In this document: in pieces, positions 1 to 8,865 of the stretch
Layout: every line of letters starts with the position of its first letter
Position numbering within the stretch: the first letter of the stretch is position 1
Origin: Streptacidiphilus carbonis
GTDB lineage: Bacteria > Actinomycetota > Actinomycetes > Streptomycetales > Streptomycetaceae
Assembly: GCF_000787775.1 (NCBI RefSeq)
Contig: NZ_BBPM01000038.1
Coordinates: 1 to 64,000, forward strand
Direction of reading: 5' to 3'
DNA length: 64,000 nt
The notes under the pieces: generated by a model
Databases searched by the model: none
Told to the model about the DNA's origin: nothing
Seen by the model: the letters and a program-made list of their open reading frames with translations, nothing else
Made by a program: the position numbers and the translations under genes

Positions 1-81
1 ACGGGCGTTGTCCCGTCCCGATGCCTTGGTGCTCGCATCGGGGGCCCGGCCCACTGGCCGATCACTCTGTGCTGCCGTCAC
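1..81 (-). CDS. N-terminus of an unidentified protein, cut by window start
   Basis: A GTG at 81 (minus strand) is preceded by an AAAGGAGC ribosome binding site. It opens 27 codons without a stop to the window edge, beginning MTAAQSDRPVGRAPD. The stretch is polar and low-complexity, like the disordered head of many actinobacterial proteins. No family can be assigned from so little. The 82-212 gap would hold its promoter and the end of the convergent-side gene at 213. The start call rests on the Shine-Dalgarno match and the open frame only. Confidence 0.45.
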   Translation of the reverse strand, partial: MTAAQSDRPVGRAPDASTKASGRDNAR

Positions 82-212
82 GTCCCGCTCCTTTCGTCCT
101 CGTCGTCGAGGACTATGAAGTTAGGACGGCGCGCAGATGACATCTATGTTTCGTGTCTAAGTCGCCATTACGCTCATAACCTGCAGTTCTGTTCATTCTG
201 CTCAGGGCTGTG

Positions 213-1691
213 TCAGGCCGGCAGATAGAGGGTCAGCGCCCGCCCGGCCTTGTCGAGGAGGACGCTCTCTCCGGCGGGCACGATCTCGCCGTCCCTGGAC
301 TGGTGCTCGGTGCGGTGCAGGCCGTCGATCCGCAGCCGGTGGACGGCCGAGGCCTGGTAGACCCGGGAGCGGGCCAGGGTGCCGGTGAGGAAGGCGGCGA
401 CCAGGCGGGTGCGGGCGTAGGGGTGGCTGCCGTCGACCGAGCGGACGTCCAGCAGGCCGTCGTCGAGACTGCGTCGGTAGGCGGGGGCGAAGCCCGGCGG
501 GTCGTAGCGCCCGTTGCCGACGAACAGCAGCCACAGCGACCGGCGGTCGCCGTCGACGACGGCCTCGGTGGGGCGGCCCTCGGCCAGGACCCGCAGCAGC
601 CCCACCGCGAGGGCGGGCCACTTGCCGATCCGGCGCTCCAGGGATCTGCGGGCCGCCACCAGTTCGGGGTAGACGCCGACGCTGAAGGTGTTGAGGAAGT
701 ATCCGGGTCCGGCCCCCGCCCCTGCCGGCCGGTCGGCGACCCGGCCCAGGTCGACGGATCCGCCGTGTCCGGCCTCAACTGCCGCCGCGGTGTGCTGCGG
801 GGAGAGGATGCCCAGGTCGGCGGCGAAGTGGTTGAGCGTGCCACCCGGGAACACGGCCAGCGGCAGCCGGTGCTCCAGCGCTATGGGCGCGGCCGCGTTG
901 ACGCTGCCGTCGCCGCCGAGGACGCCCAGCGCTCCGCCCTGCCGGGCGGCCTCGTCGGCGGCGCGGACCAGCAGCGCGGTCAGGTCCTGGTCCGGCCCGC
1001 AGACACGGACCTGGGCCTGGGGCAGGGCCTCGCGCAGCAGGGCCAGGGCCTGACCCGCGGTGCCGGAGGACTGGTTGGCCACCACGACCAGCCCGGCGCC
1101 GCCGGGCAGGGCGGGTAAGCGCACGCGCGGGGGCGAGGCCTTGGCCGCGTCGCCCGCCCGCAGCGGCCACCAGCGCAGGGTGGCCAGGGCCATGCCGGTG
1201 CCCAGCGCGACGCCGGCGAGTACGTCGCCCGGGTAGTGCGCGCCGGTGTAGACGCGGGAGGACGCGACGCCGGCGGCCAGCGGGACGGCGACCACCCCCA
1301 GCCAGGGCGACTCCAGGGTGACGGCGGTGGCGAACGCGGCGGCGGAGGCCGAGTGGCCGGACGGGAACGAGGTGGTGATCGGCGCCCGCAGCAGCCGCCG
1401 GGCCAGCGGGACCACGTCGGTCAGCGGGCGGCTGCGGCCGGAGACCTGCTTGGCGAAGACATTGGCCGCGGTCGAGGCCAGGGCGAGCGAACCGACGCCG
1501 CGCAGCGCCGCCCGCCGCGCGGCGCGGTTGCGCGACAGGCCCAGTCCGGCGGCCGCCGCCATCCAGAGCGCGCCGTGGTCGGCGGCGCGCCCCAGGCGCG
1601 GGAGCACCGGGTGCGCTCCGCGCAGCCGGGCCGAGGCGACCCGGTCGAAGAGGCGGGCGTCGAGCTTTTGGAGGTCATGGAGTCGTCCCAT
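213..1691 (-). CDS. PAP2 phosphatase fused to diacylglycerol kinase-like domain
   Basis: A two-domain protein of 492 residues. The N-terminal half is a PAP2/vanadium-peroxidase-type acid phosphatase, with the three family motifs KQVSGRSRP, PSGH and SRVYTGAHYPGD. The C-terminal half matches the diacylglycerol/sphingosine kinase catalytic fold, with a GGDGSVN nucleotide loop and a PGGTLNHFA motif. In actinobacteria this fusion is a recurrent architecture thought to act on membrane or isoprenoid lipid phosphates; the exact substrate is unknown. I chose ATG 1691, giving MGRLHDLQKL, because the upstream reading frame is Arg/Gly-rich and not family-like. It diverges from the DUF1206 gene at 1847. 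Confidence 0.85.
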   Translation of the reverse strand: MGRLHDLQKLDARLFDRVASARLRGAHPVLPRLGRAADHGALWMAAAAGLGLSRNRAARRAALRGVGSLALASTAANVFAKQVSGRSRPLTDVVPLARRLLRAPITTSFPSGHSASAAAFATAVTLESPWLGVVAVPLAAGVASSRVYTGAHYPGDVLAGVALGTGMALATLRWWPLRAGDAAKASPPRVRLPALPGGAGLVVVANQSSGTAGQALALLREALPQAQVRVCGPDQDLTALLVRAADEAARQGGALGVLGGDGSVNAAAPIALEHRLPLAVFPGGTLNHFAADLGILSPQHTAAAVEAGHGGSVDLGRVADRPAGAGAGPGYFLNTFSVGVYPELVAARRSLERRIGKWPALAVGLLRVLAEGRPTEAVVDGDRRSLWLLFVGNGRYDPPGFAPAYRRSLDDGLLDVRSVDGSHPYARTRLVAAFLTGTLARSRVYQASAVHRLRIDGLHRTEHQSRDGEIVPAGESVLLDKAGRALTLYLPA

Positions 1692-1846
1692 GCCGTTGCG
1701 GCTACCCCGACAGACCCCGTGCACGCGGTACGGGGCTGCGGGGCACGGCCCGTCCCCGTGCCGGTCCCGCGGGCTTGTGCCGTCGCCGCCGGGGCAGGCG
1801 AAGGACAGGGAAGCGCACCCGCGCATCCCCCTACCGGGAGGGACGT

Positions 1847-2689
1847 ATGACGTCGTCTCAGGTGCATCGGAGAGCCGGCTCGGGCGGACGGCGCCGTCTG
1901 CTGTCCGGGCCGCGGGAACGTGCGGGGCTGCGGGGTGCGGGGCGGGCCGGATTCGTCGCCCGCGGCATCGTCTATGTGCTGGTGGGAGCGCTGGCGATCC
2001 GGATCGCCTTCGGCGGCCGGGGCGGGCAGGCGGACCGCCAGGGCGCGCTGCACGAGGTCGCCTCCCAGCCCTTCGGGGCGCAGATGCTGTGGATCCTGGT
2101 GGTGGGATTCGGCTGCATGGCGCTGTGGCGGGCGTCGCTGGCGGTGCTGGGCGAGGCGGGGAACACGAAGCCCGGGAAGCGGCTGCTCAACGCGGCGCGC
2201 GCGGCGTTCTACGCCTCGGTCTGCTGGGGCACGGCCGCGTTCGCCGCCGGCTCGGGCAGCGGGTCCGGCAGCGACACCCAGTCGCAGGACTGGACCGCCC
2301 ACGCACTGAAGCTGCCCGCCGGCCGGTTCCTGGTCGGAGTCGTCGGGGTCGCCATGATCGCTGTCGGCGTGGGCGTCACGGTCCGGGCCCTGCGGAGGCA
2401 CTTCCTGACCAAGCTCGACACCGCCCGGATGAGCAGGCGCACCCGCGACGCGGTCACCGCCCTGGGGCTGGCCGGCGGCACCGCGCGCGGTGCCGTCCTC
2501 GCCGCTGCCGGGGTGTTCGTCCTGGTCGCCGCCGCAACCTTCGACCCGCACCGGGCCAAGGGCCTGGACGCCACCCTGCGCAGCTTCGCCCAGACCCCGG
2601 CCGGACCCTGGCTTCTGGTCCTGGTCGCGCTCGGGGTGATCCTGTTCGGCGGCTTCTCCTTCGCCTCCGCCCGCTGGCGCAAGCTGTGA
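1847..2689 (+). CDS. DUF1206 membrane protein
   Basis: A 280-residue integral membrane protein with about six hydrophobic segments arranged as three similar pairs, each beginning with a GxxArGxVyvlvG-like motif (for example near residues 30-50 and again near 190-210). This repeat is typical of the DUF1206 family of actinobacteria, whose function is unknown. The start at ATG 1847 follows GGGAGG at ideal spacing. It lies divergently beside the PAP2/lipid kinase fusion, with about 155 bases between starts, so a shared promoter region is likely. A membrane or stress role is inference only. Confidence 0.8.
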   Translation: MTSSQVHRRAGSGGRRRLLSGPRERAGLRGAGRAGFVARGIVYVLVGALAIRIAFGGRGGQADRQGALHEVASQPFGAQMLWILVVGFGCMALWRASLAVLGEAGNTKPGKRLLNAARAAFYASVCWGTAAFAAGSGSGSGSDTQSQDWTAHALKLPAGRFLVGVVGVAMIAVGVGVTVRALRRHFLTKLDTARMSRRTRDAVTALGLAGGTARGAVLAAAGVFVLVAAATFDPHRAKGLDATLRSFAQTPAGPWLLVLVALGVILFGGFSFASARWRKL

Positions 2690-2717
2690 CGCAGCCGGGG
2701 GCGGACCGGGGCCAGGG

Positions 2718-3137
2718 TCAGGCCCTCGTTCGGACGCCGAGATCGGCGAGCAGTTCGCGGACCCTGTGGTCGATCTCGTCGCGGATCGGGCGGACGGCGG
2801 CGACGCCCTGTCCGGCCGGATCGTCCAGCGTCCAGTCCAGGTAGCGCTTGCCGGGGAAGACCGGGCAGGCGTCGCCGCAGCCCATGGAGACCACCACGTC
2901 CGAGCTCCGCACGGTCTCGGTGGTCAGCACCTTGGGGGTCTCGGCGGAGATGTCGATGCCCACCTCGCGCATCGCCTCGACCACGGCGGGGTTCACCGCG
3001 TCGGCGGGCGTGGAGCCCGCCGAGCGGACCTGGACGCGGTCCCCGGCGAGGTGGGTGAGGAATGCGGCGGCCATCTGGGACCGTCCGGCGTTGTGGACGC
3101 AGACGAACAGCACGGACGGTGCGGAGGGAGTGCTCAC
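2718..3137 (-). CDS. arsC: Arsenate reductase, low-molecular-weight phosphatase fold
   Basis: A cytoplasmic reductase of 139 residues that converts arsenate to arsenite. The phosphatase loop CX5R is at Cys13-Arg19 (FVCVHNAGRSQ). A resolving cysteine pair follows in MGCGDACPVFPG, as in the thioredoxin-coupled (pI258-type) class. The DWTLDDPAG segment carries the general-acid Asp. It is the last gene of the arsR-aquaglyceroporin-arsC unit, starting 55 bases after the channel gene. The GTG start has an AGGAG about ten bases upstream. Since the arsenite product leaves passively, the adjacent channel is its probable exit. Confidence 0.9.
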   Translation of the reverse strand: MSTPSAPSVLFVCVHNAGRSQMAAAFLTHLAGDRVQVRSAGSTPADAVNPAVVEAMREVGIDISAETPKVLTTETVRSSDVVVSMGCGDACPVFPGKRYLDWTLDDPAGQGVAAVRPIRDEIDHRVRELLADLGVRTRA

Positions 3138-3192
3138 GGCGGGGTTTCTCCTGGACGAGGGACGCTGGACGGGGACGGGAGGGCGCTGTCGC

Positions 3193-3939
3193 TCAGCGGC
3201 CGGAGGCGGTCAGGTGGCGCTCGCCTTGTGGGGCCGGGACGTCCGCATCGGCGGGGGCCGGACGGCCGAAGCAGACCGCGAGCAGCAGCACGCCGATTGC
3301 GGCACCGGCGAGTTGGGCCCCGATGAAGGGCAGCACCGAGCCGGGGGCGATGCCCGCGAAGGTGTCGGTGAAGGTGCGGCCGATCGTGACGGCGGGGTTG
3401 GCGAAGCTGGTGGAGGAGGTGAACCAGTAGGCCGCGCCGATGTAGCAGGCGACCGCGACCGGGGCGAGGCGCGTACGGTCGATCCGCGCCAGGCCGAAGA
3501 CCAGCAGCACCAGGCCGGCGGTGGCCACGACCTCGCCCAGCCACAGGTGCGGGTCGGCGCGGTCGTGGGTCGAGAAGCGTACGAGCGGCTCGGCGAACAT
3601 CGCGTCCGCGAGCACGGCGCCGCCGATCGCTCCGGCGACCTGGGCGGCCGTGTAGGCGGCGGCCTCGCGGAGGCTGGGGCCTCCGGCGCCGCGCCGGCCG
3701 GTCCACCAGGCGGCGAGGGTGACGGCGGGATTGAAGTGGGCGCCGGACACCGGACCGAGCAGGGCGATGAGCACGCCCAGACCGAACACCGTGGCCAGCG
3801 AGTTGGCCAGCAGTTGCACGCCGACGTCCTGGGAGAGCTTTGCGGCCTGGACGCCGGAGCCGACCACGACGGTCACGAGTGCCGCGGTGCCCATCAGTTC
3901 GACCGCTGCCCGGCGCGCGAGCGGAGCGGGGGCGCTCAC
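3193..3939 (-). CDS. Aquaglyceroporin-type MIP channel in ars operon
   Basis: A membrane channel of 248 residues with six transmembrane helices. It has both half-helix NPA boxes, in HFNPAVT (residues 69-74) and SFANPAVT (179-185). MIP channels conduct water, glycerol or undissociated arsenite. Placement between arsR and arsC, with no ArsB or Acr3 pump visible, supports an arsenite exit path like AqpS of Sinorhizobium meliloti (inference from context). Its GTG overlaps the arsR stop by four bases (GTGA), so it is translationally coupled. The C-terminal tail (residues 225-248) is hydrophilic. Confidence 0.88.
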   Translation of the reverse strand: MSAPAPLARRAAVELMGTAALVTVVVGSGVQAAKLSQDVGVQLLANSLATVFGLGVLIALLGPVSGAHFNPAVTLAAWWTGRRGAGGPSLREAAAYTAAQVAGAIGGAVLADAMFAEPLVRFSTHDRADPHLWLGEVVATAGLVLLVFGLARIDRTRLAPVAVACYIGAAYWFTSSTSFANPAVTIGRTFTDTFAGIAPGSVLPFIGAQLAGAAIGVLLLAVCFGRPAPADADVPAPQGERHLTASGR

Positions 3940-4328
3940 TCGGAGCCGCCGGCCGCCGCCGGCTCCGCGGCGTCGGGGGTCCGGAGCAGGGAGGACAGCT
4001 TGGCCAGTGCCGTGGGCAGCACCCAGTAGTAGACCCAGGTCCCGCGCCGCTCGGACCCGACCAGGCCGGTGTCCCGCAGCACCTTCAGATGGTGGGAGAT
4101 GGTCGGCTGGGACACGTCGAAGGGGCCGGTCAGGTCGCAGACGCAGGCCTCGCCGCCTTCGTGCGAGGCGATCAGCGACAGCAGTCGCAGCCGGACCGGG
4201 TCAGCCAGGGCCTTGAACATGCGGGCCAGTTCGGCGGCGGCGTCCTCGCCCAGCGGTTCGCGGACCATCGGCGAGCAGCACAGTGCCGGGTCGTCCTGCC
4301 CGAGCACCGCCAGTTCCAGATTCGACAT
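3936..4328 (-). CDS. arsR: ArsR-family metalloid-responsive repressor
   Basis: A winged-helix repressor of 130 residues. The recognition region is DVSQPTISHHLKVLRDTGLV (residues 71-90), followed by a wing ERRGTWVYY. Arsenite sensing is suggested by Cys62 and Cys64 in EACVCDLTG, the usual ArsR metal-binding spot, and an additional CC pair lies at 17-18. It leads the aquaglyceroporin-arsC operon and faces arsI. Two copies of a 30-base palindromic element lie in the divergent promoter, so it probably controls both directions, including itself. Confidence 0.9.
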   Translation of the reverse strand: MSNLELAVLGQDDPALCCSPMVREPLGEDAAAELARMFKALADPVRLRLLSLIASHEGGEACVCDLTGPFDVSQPTISHHLKVLRDTGLVGSERRGTWVYYWVLPTALAKLSSLLRTPDAAEPAAAGGSE

Positions 4329-4329
4329 A

Positions 4330-4397
4330 CGTCTATGTTGACATCCATCGATTCAGAGAGCAACCATGTCTGTATCGACGAACGTCGATACAGACAT
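4330..4397. promoter_or_regulatory. Divergent arsR/arsI promoter with two ArsR operators
   Basis: Site 1 (4366-4397) is a perfect inverted repeat with 14-base arms ATGTCTGTATCGAC and GTCGATACAGACAT around GAAC. Site 2 (4330-4359) lines up with bases 4367-4396 of site 1 at about 20 of 30 positions, including TCGAT and CAGA, and abuts the arsR start codon. Site 1 sits 18 bases upstream of the arsI ATG, where binding would block arsI. The arrangement suggests one repressor with a strong and a weak site (inference). Confidence 0.75.
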
Positions 4398-4415
4398 CCG
4401 GATCGGGGAGACACC

Positions 4416-4886
4416 ATGTCCCGTGTTCAGCTCGCCCTGCGCGTCGCCGACCTCGAAGGCTCGGTCGCGTTCTACTCGAGGCTCTTCGGCGCCGAGCCGG
4501 CCAAGCGCCGTCCTGGCTACGCCAACTTCGCCATCGCCGAGCCCCCGCTCAAGCTGGTCCTGATCGAGGGCCCCGCGGGGGAGGACACCCGGCTGGACCA
4601 CCTCGGCGTCGAGGTCGCCGGCACCGACGACGTCACCGCTGCCGCCACCCGCCTCCAGGACGCGGGGCTGGCCACCTTCGAGGAGAACGACACCTCCTGC
4701 TGCTACGCCCTCCAGGACAAGGTCTGGGTGACCGGCCCCGGCAGGGAGCCCTGGGAGGTCTACACCGTCAAGGCCGACGCCGACCGGCTCGGCAGGTCCG
4801 CTGCCCCGGGAGGCGACGCGTGCTGCGCCGCCCCGGCCGCCGCCGGCGAATCCGCGGCGCCGGTCGGCTGCGCCTGCGGCGGCTGA
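4416..4886 (+). CDS. arsI: ArsI/CadI-type VOC dioxygenase, probable C-As lyase
   Basis: A glyoxalase/VOC-fold enzyme of 156 residues. ArsI proteins are Fe(II) dioxygenases that cleave the carbon-arsenic bond of trivalent organoarsenicals such as methylarsenite. Expected features are visible: a metal triad Gln5, His62 and Glu114, and the vicinal pair Cys95-Cys96 in NDTSCCYA that binds the arsenical. The tail is cysteine-rich (CC at 136-137, GCACGG end). The ATG at 4416 follows GGGGAG. It is divergent from arsR. CadI-type cadmium-inducible annotation is the alternative name for the same family. Confidence 0.87.
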   Translation: MSRVQLALRVADLEGSVAFYSRLFGAEPAKRRPGYANFAIAEPPLKLVLIEGPAGEDTRLDHLGVEVAGTDDVTAAATRLQDAGLATFEENDTSCCYALQDKVWVTGPGREPWEVYTVKADADRLGRSAAPGGDACCAAPAAAGESAAPVGCACGG

Positions 4887-5009
4887 CAGCCCCCTGGGCT
4901 GCCACGGCCCGGTCCGACGCCGTTTCGCCGTCCTGCTCCGCTATCGTGCAGCGACATCGGGACGCGTGGCCGGAGGGAGGCGCACGGGCGGCTCTCGGGG
5001 GAGTGAGTG

Positions 5010-6293
5010 ATGAGCGGGTCGGCGGCCGCTGCGGACGACGGGGAGCTGGAGCGGCACCTGGGGGTGTCCGACGCCGTGGTGATCGGCCTGGGTTCGATGA
5101 TCGGCGCGGGGATCTTCGCGGCGCTGGGTCCGGCTGCCCGGGCGGCAGGGTCCGGGCTGCTGCTCGGCCTGGGGCTGGCGGCGGTGGTGGCGTACTGCAA
5201 TGCGACGTCCTCGGCCCGGCTGGCCGCCCGCTATCCGCAGTCCGGAGGGACGTACGTCTACGGCCGTGAGCGCCTCGGTGACTTCTGGGGCTACCTGGCC
5301 GGGTGGGGATTCGTGGTCGGCAAGACCGCCTCGTGCGCGGCGATGGCGCTGACCGTCGGCTCCTACGTGTGGCCCGCGCAGGCGCACGCGGTGGCGGTCG
5401 CGGCGGTGGTGGCGCTGACCGCGGTGAACCACGCGGGCGTACAGAAGGCGGCCTGGCTGACCCGCGCGATCGTCGCCGTGGTCCTGGTGGCGCTCGCCGC
5501 GGTGGTCGTCGCCTGCCTCAGCTCCTCCGCGTCGGACGCCGCGCACCTCGACCCGGGCGCGGACGCCACCTTCGGCGGCGTACTGCAGGCCGCCGGGCTG
5601 CTGTTCTTCGCGTTCGCCGGATACGCCCGCATCGCCACCCTCGGGGAGGAGGTCCGCGACCCCGAGCGCACCATCCCGCGTGCCATCCCCCTCGCCCTGG
5701 GCATCACACTGGTGGTCTACGCGGCCGTCGCCGTCGCTGCCCTGTCGGTGCTGGGTGCGGGCGGTCTGGGCCGTGCGGCGGCGCCGCTGGCCGATGCGGT
5801 GCGGACGGCGGGGGCGCCGGGGCTGGTCCCCGTGGTGCGGGCCGGTGCGGCGGTCGCGGCGCTGGGCTCACTGCTCGCGCTGATCCTGGGCGTCTCGCGC
5901 ACCACCCTGGCCATGGCCCGGGACCGGCACCTGCCCCACGTCCTGGCCGCCGTCCACCCGCGCCTGGGTGTCCCGCACCGCGCCGAGACCGCGGTCGGAG
6001 CGGTCGTCGCCGTGCTGGCCGCCACGGCGGACGTACGGGGCGCGATCGGCTTCTCCTCCTTCGGCGTGCTGGCCTACTACGCGGTCGCCAACGCCTCCGC
6101 ATGGACCCTGACCGCCGAGGAGGGCCGTCCGGCCCGGATCGTGCCCGTCCTGGGCATGGCCGGCTGTGTGGTCCTGGCCTTCGCGCTGCCGTCGGCCTCC
6201 GTCCTGTGGGGCGCCGCGGTGATCGTGCTCGGCGCCGCCGGGTACGGGCTGCGCGCCGCGCTGAGCCGCGCCCAGCGTTCGCACGACCGGTGA
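5010..6293 (+). CDS. APC-family amino acid permease
   Basis: A polytopic membrane transporter of about 427 residues with some 11-12 hydrophobic helices. The helix-1 unwound motif GLGSMIGAGIFA is characteristic of amino acid-polyamine-organocation permeases. A conserved FFAFAGYARIATLGEEVRDP segment marks helix 6 and the following loop. The GTG at 5007 and ATG at 5010 are both possible; ATG gives better spacing from GGGGGAG. It has no obvious operon partner. Substrate is probably an amino acid (family knowledge), but nothing in the sequence specifies which. Confidence 0.85.
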   Translation: MSGSAAAADDGELERHLGVSDAVVIGLGSMIGAGIFAALGPAARAAGSGLLLGLGLAAVVAYCNATSSARLAARYPQSGGTYVYGRERLGDFWGYLAGWGFVVGKTASCAAMALTVGSYVWPAQAHAVAVAAVVALTAVNHAGVQKAAWLTRAIVAVVLVALAAVVVACLSSSASDAAHLDPGADATFGGVLQAAGLLFFAFAGYARIATLGEEVRDPERTIPRAIPLALGITLVVYAAVAVAALSVLGAGGLGRAAAPLADAVRTAGAPGLVPVVRAGAAVAALGSLLALILGVSRTTLAMARDRHLPHVLAAVHPRLGVPHRAETAVGAVVAVLAATADVRGAIGFSSFGVLAYYAVANASAWTLTAEEGRPARIVPVLGMAGCVVLAFALPSASVLWGAAVIVLGAAGYGLRAALSRAQRSHDR

Positions 6294-6439
6294 CGCCGGC
6301 GCGCTCGTCCCGGCGACCGGGGCCGGCCGGCCCGAACCCGCGGCCGCCGGACCCTTTGCCGGAGGGCCGGAGCGAGTGACAGTTGAGGCAGAGGACTCGC
6401 GGGTTGTGCCCTCCCTGCCGATGAGGGGTTGACGTCACG

Positions 6440-7348
6440 ATGAGTGCCACACGTTCCAGGTTCCGGCCCGACCGGCAGTTGACGGTACGGATGCTGGTGA
6501 CCTTGTTCCTGCTCGGGCTGCTGTACGTCGCGTTCATGGCGGCGCTGGTGGTGCTGCTCAAGTCCTGGATCCTGGTGGTGGTGGTCGCCGCCGGGCTGCT
6601 GGCCGCCCAGTACTGGTACTCCGACCGCATCGCCCTGTTCGCGATGCGCGCACACGAGGTGGACGCGGCCGAACAGCCGCATCTGCACGGCGCGGTGGAC
6701 CGGCTGTGCGCCATGGCGGACATGCCCAGGCCGCGGCTGGCCGTGTCGCAGTCGGACATGCCCAATGCGTTCGCCACCGGTCGCAGCCCCGACCACGCCG
6801 TGCTGTGCGTGACCACCGGCCTGCTGCGGCGGCTGGAGCCGGACGAACTGGAAGGCGTGCTGGCGCACGAGCTCTCCCACATCGCCCATCGCGACGTCGC
6901 CGTCATCACCATCGCCTCGTTCCTGGGGGTGCTCGCGGGGCTGATGGTCCGCTTCACGGTCTACTCCCAGATCTTCCGCGGCCGGCGCGACCAGAACACC
7001 GCGGCGCTGCTGGCGGCGATCATGACCGTGTCGGTAGCCGTGTACACGATCAGCTTCCTGCTGATCCGCGCGCTGTCCCGGTACCGCGAGCTGGCCGCGG
7101 ACCACGCCGCGGCGGTACTGACCGCCCGCCCCTCCGCGCTGGCCTCGGCCCTGACCAAGGTCAGCGGGGACATCGCCCGGATCCCCACCCGCGACCTGCG
7201 CACGGCACAGTCCTTCAACGCCTTCTTCTTCGCGCCGGCAACGGGCAAGGGCGCGAGCGTCTTCAACCTGTTCTCCACCCATCCGTCCCTGGATCGCCGG
7301 CTGGCGGAACTCGCCAAGCTCACCGCACGGCTGGGCGAGGGGGCGTGA
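6440..7348 (+). CDS. htpX: M48 (HtpX-like) membrane metalloprotease
   Basis: A membrane-bound zinc metalloprotease of 302 residues. Two N-terminal transmembrane helices (about 17-57) precede the catalytic HELSH motif (143-147). A further membrane hairpin follows (about 155-200), then the third zinc ligand in YRELAADHAA. The C-terminal THPSLDRRLAEL is family-typical. HtpX proteases degrade misfolded membrane proteins, often under stress. The 146 bases upstream (6294-6439) contain no gene and presumably the promoter. It reads as a single-gene unit, convergent with the AI-2E family gene. Confidence 0.88.
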   Translation: MSATRSRFRPDRQLTVRMLVTLFLLGLLYVAFMAALVVLLKSWILVVVVAAGLLAAQYWYSDRIALFAMRAHEVDAAEQPHLHGAVDRLCAMADMPRPRLAVSQSDMPNAFATGRSPDHAVLCVTTGLLRRLEPDELEGVLAHELSHIAHRDVAVITIASFLGVLAGLMVRFTVYSQIFRGRRDQNTAALLAAIMTVSVAVYTISFLLIRALSRYRELAADHAAAVLTARPSALASALTKVSGDIARIPTRDLRTAQSFNAFFFAPATGKGASVFNLFSTHPSLDRRLAELAKLTARLGEGA

Positions 7349-7405
7349 GACCCGCTCCGCGACCGGTGCTCGCGCTCCCGGCGGTTCGCCGCCCGGCTGC
7401 GCGGG

Positions 7406-8611
7406 TCATCGGTCGGCGGGGGGGTCTCCCGGGGGCGGCAGCCGTAGTTCACGGACGATGGACCAGGCGACCGAGACGGCCGGGACGGCGACGACCGCGC
7501 CGGTGATCCCGGCCAGGGTGCCCCCGGCGAGAACGGACACGGCCACCACGACGGGGTGCAGCCGTACTGCCCAGCTCATCACCAGGGGGTGCAGGACGTG
7601 GCCTTCGATCTGGCCGATGACCACGATCAGGACCAGGACGATCACCGCGGTCACCGGGCCGCGGGTGGCCAGGGCCACCGCCGCGGCGATGGCCATCGCG
7701 ACCGGTGAGCCGACCAGGGGGACGAAGGTGGCGAAGAACTCCAGCAGGGTCAGCGGCACGGCGAGCGGGACGCGAAGTGCGAACAGCGCGATGCCGACCA
7801 TCACGGCGTTGCTGCCGGCCACGATGACGATCCCTCGGGTGTAGCCGGCGAAGGTGTCCCAGGCCGCCTTCCCGGCGCGTTCCAGGCGCGCCCGGGACGC
7901 CTGCGGCGCCTGCTCCGTGGCCCAGTGCCACATGCGGTCCCCCGAGTGGATGAAGAAGACCGAGCAGAACAGGGCCAGGGCCGCCCCGGTGACCACCTCC
8001 ACCACCCGCCCGGCGCCGCTGACGGCGGTGCTGACCACGGTGGAGCGGTGGGCGGACAGGTAGGAGCCGATGGACTTCTGCAGATGCGAGAGAGTGCCCG
8101 AGCCGAGTCGGAACGGGGGGCGCTCCAGCCAGTGCTCCACGCGGGACGCGCCGCTGCTCAGCTGCTGCCCGAGCGCCGGCGCCTGGATCGCCACCACCTC
8201 GCCGACCAGTGACAGCAGGCCCGCCGTCAGCACCAGCGCGCACAGCAGGACGATCAGCACGGCCAGTCGCCGGGGGACCGTGCGGGCCAAGCGGTCCGCC
8301 GCCGGCCGCAGGACGGAGGTCACCACCAGGGCCATGAACACGGCGGCGGCGATCAGTTGGAGGCGGCTGACGAGCGTGAAGGCCGCATAGGCGGCGGCCG
8401 CGAGAACCAGCAGCCGCCAGGCGTAGGCGGCTGACGACCAGAGCAGCGGGTGGACCGCGGAGGGCCTGGGCCCGCGTTCCCGGCGGGCCTGGTCGGGCAG
8501 GGTCCTGACGCGTACGGCGGCGGCACGCAGGGCCGTGCGTGTGCTCCCGGCCCGGGTCCGGTGGCGCTTCGGACGGGCCGCATGGTCGTCCGGGCCGCCC
8601 CCGCCGTCCAC
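7406..8611 (-). CDS. AI-2E family (PerM-type) transporter
   Basis: A polytopic membrane protein of about 401 residues. A basic N-terminal region is followed by paired helices, a soluble region (about 165-220) and a C-terminal membrane half. The C-terminal half contains the family signature segments VPLVGSPVAMAIAA, GQIEGHVLHPLVMS and GGTLAGITGAVVAVP. Family members are proposed exporters or permeases; the original autoinducer-2 name should not be read as function. I start at GTG 8611, which follows GAAAGGAAG, rather than the in-frame ATG at 8704 whose added 31 residues are Arg/Gly-rich. Confidence 0.83.
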   Translation of the reverse strand: MDGGGGPDDHAARPKRHRTRAGSTRTALRAAAVRVRTLPDQARRERGPRPSAVHPLLWSSAAYAWRLLVLAAAAYAAFTLVSRLQLIAAAVFMALVVTSVLRPAADRLARTVPRRLAVLIVLLCALVLTAGLLSLVGEVVAIQAPALGQQLSSGASRVEHWLERPPFRLGSGTLSHLQKSIGSYLSAHRSTVVSTAVSGAGRVVEVVTGAALALFCSVFFIHSGDRMWHWATEQAPQASRARLERAGKAAWDTFAGYTRGIVIVAGSNAVMVGIALFALRVPLAVPLTLLEFFATFVPLVGSPVAMAIAAAVALATRGPVTAVIVLVLIVVIGQIEGHVLHPLVMSWAVRLHPVVVAVSVLAGGTLAGITGAVVAVPAVSVAWSIVRELRLPPPGDPPADR

Positions 8612-8865
8612 GAGACTTCCTTTCTCCCCGGGTGCCCAGCGGCGCGACGAGCGGGGCGTGCAGGGCAGGCCTCCAGGACTCGTCCGACCTCGCGCCTCAC
8701 GCATCCGTCCCCCGGGCGGGCGCGGGCAAAACTCGTCCGTTCAGGGGAACGCCCGCGCCGCCCGGAGCGCGCGGGGGCGATTTCGCTCGACCGCGAATGA
8801 CGCACGCCACTTGCGGACAGCCGTTCGGTATCGCTTTGATGCTTCGTGCCAGGAAGGTGGGCGGT

